64,000 nt of DNA from assembly GCF_001650695.1 (NCBI RefSeq), contig NZ_LWQS01000039.1:1-64000 (forward strand). The letters run 5' to 3'. Both the position numbers and the translations under genes were made by a program. The stretch is from Chloroflexus islandicus (GTDB lineage Bacteria; Chloroflexota; Chloroflexia; Chloroflexales; Chloroflexaceae). Positions 61,224 to 64,000 of this stretch are shown one piece after another; positions within the stretch are counted from its first letter, which is position 1; every line of letters starts with the position of its first letter. The notes beneath the pieces were generated by a model. That model saw nothing but the letters and a program-made list of their open reading frames with translations. It had not been told where the DNA came from and ran no database searches.

Positions 61224-63185
61224 TTACTCATCTTCCTCGATATAGCGACCGCTGCGGCGGCGCAAGGCCGGCTGGATGGGCAAATCCTCGTCCTCCTCAA
61301 CGGCCTCGGCCTCATCAGTTTCCTCTGGCGGCGGCGTGAAGAGGTAGACACCTTCAGCCGCAGGATCGGCGGCAATTGCCGGATGGTTCGCCAGCAGCGC
61401 CAGCAAGAAGGAACGCGAGGCTGGGCGCAGCACATTGTAGGCCATGAAGATGTCAGCGAAACTCACCCGGTAGACTGGCTGCTCGCGGCTGCCGCCGCGC
61501 TCACCCATTGTCTCGCAAACGTGTTCAAGGATCATCTCGGCCTTCCGCCGCTCACCCATGGGGAACGCCTTCAGATTGCGCAGCTTGCCGTAACGATTCT
61601 GCTCTGGCAGCAGATCATCATCGACGGCGCAATAGAAGGTCATATTCGCAAACGCGAACTTATTCTTCTTTTCATCGAGCGTCAACAGGCGGCCAGTCGT
61701 CTCGCTCGCCTCTTCATACGTAATGGTGAAGACGTTAACGGCCTCACCGCGGCTAATCGTAATCAGCGCACCGGGGACAAGGTGCTCGCGGAAGAAATCT
61801 TCCAGACCTTGCAGCCAGCCGCCGCGGTTGCCGGTCGGATAACGCACTTCCACCAGATAGGTGCCAAAATGCTGCGGCGACTCGAAGCGGAGCACTGCGC
61901 TGCGCTGGTCGGGGAAGACCGGCTTCGGCAACAGCGCCGTCAGCGCCGCATCGAGCGGCAGAACGCCAAACTCCCACTCGAAGAAGGTCAAGAGGCGAGT
62001 CACACTGCCGCTGGCCGCAATCGACTCGGCGCTCTGCTCAGCAAGGCTATCATCAAAGCCTTCGATGAGGTACGACGTCAACTGGCCCATCTCCGCCGCT
62101 TTCACCCGCTTCGAGCCAATCGCCGGCAACCCCTTGGTAGACCAGATATTAGCCCCTTCCACGCCGACGAACTCAAAATCCTTCTCGCGTGACAACCGGT
62201 AGTTGAGCGAGAAGCGGAAGCCTTCATAATCAGACTGGCGAGGATTGTGATAGTACAGATCAGCGACAATCTCGGTATCGAGCAAGGGCTCGTTGCGTTC
62301 GAGAATGTAATCGCGGATCTTGCGCAGATCATTCTTGCCGAAGCTCGTCAGTTTATCTTCCGGATAATGCATCCGGCCAAAGCTGACGATCCGGCGGAGC
62401 GGATCTTGTTCGAGCCGCTCGGCTAGAATCCGTTCGAGGGCCGGGCCATATTCCGCCACAATCTCGGCTGGCGAGCGGCTCAGATCGATAGCCATGCCAT
62501 CAACCACCAAGATTGTGCTGCGTTCAGCAGGCACAGCCGGCGGCGGGGCCGGCTCAGCCGGAACCGGCTCAGCCGCAACAACCGGCTCAACAGGCGCCGC
62601 TACGGTTTCGGCAATAATCGGCGCTGCTGACGGCGGTTCGACCGCTACCGGCGTTGCCGGCGCTGCGACAGGCTGCTCGGCGACCTCCGGTGCAACCTCT
62701 GAAGCTGGCTCAACCGGCGCTGGCGGCTCGACAACCGGTTCGTGCTCGGCAGCTTTGGCCGTCACCAACCGGGCCTGCTCGATCCAGTAATCGGAAATGT
62801 ACACTGGCTCGACCGTCGTAATCGCCGGGCGAGAGGTTGAAACCACGACGCTCAAATCATCGATCGGCAGCGGCTTCTCCGGTTCATAGAGCCGTTGCTT
62901 GAAGGTATGGATATCGGTCGTATCACGGGGAACGTAACGCCCTTGCCGGGAGGTCACAAAAATCACTTGGCCATTGACCTCCTCGCGGGTAAAGCGCTCA
63001 TCAGCCGCCAGTGCCGCTTCGAGTTCGGCGCGCACCTGCGCAGGATCGCGCTGCCACCGCGCGGCAAAAAACTCGACCAGATTCTGCAACGTCTGGCGGA
63101 TAGGGGCATCAACGGCGAAGAGGATTCCTTGCGCGGTCATCAGCCGCCATACTTCATCGGCCAACGTTCCTGTCGTGGCGGTCAT
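61224..63185 (-). CDS. Large uncharacterised protein with winged-helix-like domains and a Pro/Ala/Glu linker
   Basis: A protein of 653 residues that I do not recognise. Residues 1-110 form a helical/winged-helix-like start (EVWRLMTAQGILFAVDAPI, GQVIFVTSRQGRYVPRD). Residues about 145-225 are a Pro/Ala/Val/Glu-rich linker. Residues about 270-370 look like another winged helix (NDLRKIRDYILERNEPLLDT, FRFSLNYRLSREKDFEFVG, NIWSTKGLP). Residues 370-600 are mixed alpha/beta, and the tail is acidic (EAVEEDEDLP). No signal peptide or membrane helix. It overlaps by four bases a 49-residue gene upstream, so they are translationally coupled. DNA binding or scaffolding is a guess. Confidence 0.75.
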   Translation of the reverse strand: MTATTGTLADEVWRLMTAQGILFAVDAPIRQTLQNLVEFFAARWQRDPAQVRAELEAALAADERFTREEVNGQVIFVTSRQGRYVPRDTTDIHTFKQRLYEPEKPLPIDDLSVVVSTSRPAITTVEPVYISDYWIEQARLVTAKAAEHEPVVEPPAPVEPASEVAPEVAEQPVAAPATPVAVEPPSAAPIIAETVAAPVEPVVAAEPVPAEPAPPPAVPAERSTILVVDGMAIDLSRSPAEIVAEYGPALERILAERLEQDPLRRIVSFGRMHYPEDKLTSFGKNDLRKIRDYILERNEPLLDTEIVADLYYHNPRQSDYEGFRFSLNYRLSREKDFEFVGVEGANIWSTKGLPAIGSKRVKAAEMGQLTSYLIEGFDDSLAEQSAESIAASGSVTRLLTFFEWEFGVLPLDAALTALLPKPVFPDQRSAVLRFESPQHFGTYLVEVRYPTGNRGGWLQGLEDFFREHLVPGALITISRGEAVNVFTITYEEASETTGRLLTLDEKKNKFAFANMTFYCAVDDDLLPEQNRYGKLRNLKAFPMGERRKAEMILEHVCETMGERGGSREQPVYRVSFADIFMAYNVLRPASRSFLLALLANHPAIAADPAAEGVYLFTPPPEETDEAEAVEEDEDLPIQPALRRRSGRYIEEDE

Positions 63186-63331
63186 TCGCTCTCCTCCATC
63201 ACCAGCTTGCTTAAGATTTCAAGGTATTGCACCAACAACTCGCGCACATCTTTCGGCTCGCCGCTCGCTCGTAGCCACTGGAGCAAGCGATCAACAGCCG
63301 TGTCGCCAAAGACGATCATCTTCGCGTCCAT
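63182..63331 (-). CDS. Small helical protein coupled to the 653-residue gene
   Basis: A frame of 49 residues from ATG 63331; its TGA overlaps the ATG of the downstream gene (ATGA), and its own 3' end (GGAGGAGAGCG) supplies the ribosome-binding site for that gene. The sequence is mostly two helices (TAVDRLLQWLRASGEPKDVR, ELLVQYLEILSKLVMEE). No family recognised. The tight coupling suggests that the two products act together. Confidence 0.65.
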   Translation of the reverse strand: MDAKMIVFGDTAVDRLLQWLRASGEPKDVRELLVQYLEILSKLVMEESE

Positions 63332-63600
63332 GCAGCCCCCATGACACTTACAGACAACAGGAAACAGAGAGGCTTCATTTGCCTCCCTGCTATCCGTAGG
63401 GTGTACGATATAGCTTCCCGTATTGTAGCATTGCTCGGCGCTGCGCGCAAATCACGGCGGGCATCAGGCGTGACGGAAGATTGCAGTTGTCACCGGCGGA
63501 CAGTGGCAAGCGCAGCAGTGGCAATCAGCAAGCAGCAGGCATACGGCTGTGCAGCCGATATTGCCGCATTGGCAGCCAACCCCGCCAACCTTGCTGGCGC

Positions 63601-64000
63601 TTAATCCGACAAACTATCGAGCGCCATGGCCACTGCGCCGATGGCAACGCTATCGGGGCCGAGCACTGAAGCCACCACTGGCACCGGACGCGCAAACTGC
63701 GGCGCGATGAAATCATTGACCCGAGCGGCGATCGACTCAACAAACGACTCGCCGCCGATCCGCACCACGATACCACCCAGCACAACCATTTCGGGATCGA
63801 GCAACGCAATGACCTGCGCGATCCGGGTCGCCATCAGATCAATCGTATGCTGCACCACCCGGCGCGCCACCGGATGATCGCTAAAAATGTCTTCGAGCCG
63901 TTCGGCGGCCATCCCGGCGGCATTTGCGCGCCGCAACAAACCGCTGATCGAAACCAATTCCTCGAGCGTCTCTGGCCGGCCATCGCCATCCCAGCCGTGG
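63601..64000 (-). CDS. ROK-family protein, 3' part only (sugar kinase or regulator)
   Basis: The frame is open to the window edge, so the 5' end with the nucleotide-binding domain lies outside. The visible about 132 residues contain LDPEMVVLGGIVVRIGGESF and LGPDSVAIGAVAMAL, which match the C-terminal half of ROK glucokinases and NagC/XylR-type repressors. The zinc motif CxCGxxGCxE expected just before ISGLLRRA is not seen; the corresponding place reads GRPETLEELVSISG. It may be a divergent member. Kinase versus regulator cannot be decided. Confidence 0.75.
   Translation of the reverse strand, partial: HGWDGDGRPETLEELVSISGLLRRANAAGMAAERLEDIFSDHPVARRVVQHTIDLMATRIAQVIALLDPEMVVLGGIVVRIGGESFVESIAARVNDFIAPQFARPVPVVASVLGPDSVAIGAVAMALDSLSD

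Noticed and set aside
60975-62192. Plus-strand open frame of 405 codons
   Set aside because: It runs opposite the HEAT and 653-residue genes and through the hairpin between them; no ribosome-binding site or domain.
63341-63600. Possible small genes between the 49-residue gene and the ROK gene
   Set aside because: Open frames here lack ribosome-binding sites and codon bias; I see nothing supportable in this gap.

Overview
The window looks like a chromosomal segment of a filamentous anoxygenic phototroph of the Chloroflexales, most likely Chloroflexus. The GC content is high. A CoA-transferase and lyase gene pair matches the succinyl-CoA:D-citramalate CoA-transferase / R-citramalyl-CoA lyase pair described in Chloroflexus aurantiacus. 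Many secreted and membrane proteins are of Chloroflexota type, and the gaps between genes are filled with GC-rich palindromic repeats. The genus is an inference from gene content, because no rRNA or tRNA gene was seen. No prophage, CRISPR array or intact insertion sequence was seen either.

Layout. 0.1-2.4 kb: a NurA nuclease gene followed by a HAS-barrel protein gene. 2.5-6 kb: a secreted M23 peptidase with three repeated domains, then folC. 6-9.5 kb: an orphan ABC-2 permease, a long repeat field, and a secreted two-gene unit (YadA-head/phage-fibre-like protein plus a 95-residue partner). 9.7-13 kb: hflX, a 56-residue basic protein with its own promoter and terminator, and a family 2 glycosyltransferase. 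13.1-21.8 kb: a GntR-controlled catabolic operon (CoA-transferase, citramalyl-CoA lyase, hydantoinase A and B, N-carbamoylsarcosine-amidase-like hydrolase). 22-28.9 kb: a lipoprotein, a nadD-rsmG operon, pspA, tdk, a LOG-family gene and rfbB. 29-31 kb: purK-purE. 31.5-38 kb: a WYL regulator, rplU-rpmA-rpmE, a receiver-Roadblock protein, aspS and a prenyl-synthase paralogue. 38.5-44.4 kb: a penicillin-acylase-type hydrolase, a CCA-adding enzyme, a lone receiver and an AEC carrier. 44.5-50 kb: a TRAP transporter (dctP facing dctM-dctQ) and pckG. 50.4-56 kb: secG, a peptide-binding protein, pyrK, a GT39-like membrane transferase and a divergent pyrD paralogue. 56.7-64 kb: a cell-wall/HEAT operon ending in murE, an uncharacterised 49-residue plus 653-residue pair, and the 3' end of a ROK-family gene.

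How the genes work together. The best-defined unit is the operon at 13.8-21.8 kb. It is driven by a consensus promoter whose -10 box is covered by a perfect GntR-type operator. It combines CoA-ester chemistry (activation and cleavage of citramalate) with a hydantoin route (ATP-dependent ring opening, then N-carbamoyl hydrolysis). The TRAP transporter may bring in organic acids, and pckG would provide gluconeogenic flux. PurE/PurK, PyrK, FolC, NadD, RsmG, the ribosomal proteins and AspS are housekeeping.

Most unusual: two related non-coding elements (30.9-31.3 kb and 37.8-38.4 kb) with shared inverted termini and internal tandem units, one of them flanked by an 11-bp direct repeat; a tandemly duplicated, decaying dctP/dctM junction; the 49/653-residue gene pair; and two enzyme paralogues (prenyl synthase, dihydroorotate dehydrogenase) that have lost signature residues. 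All functional calls rest on motif reading alone, without database searches.
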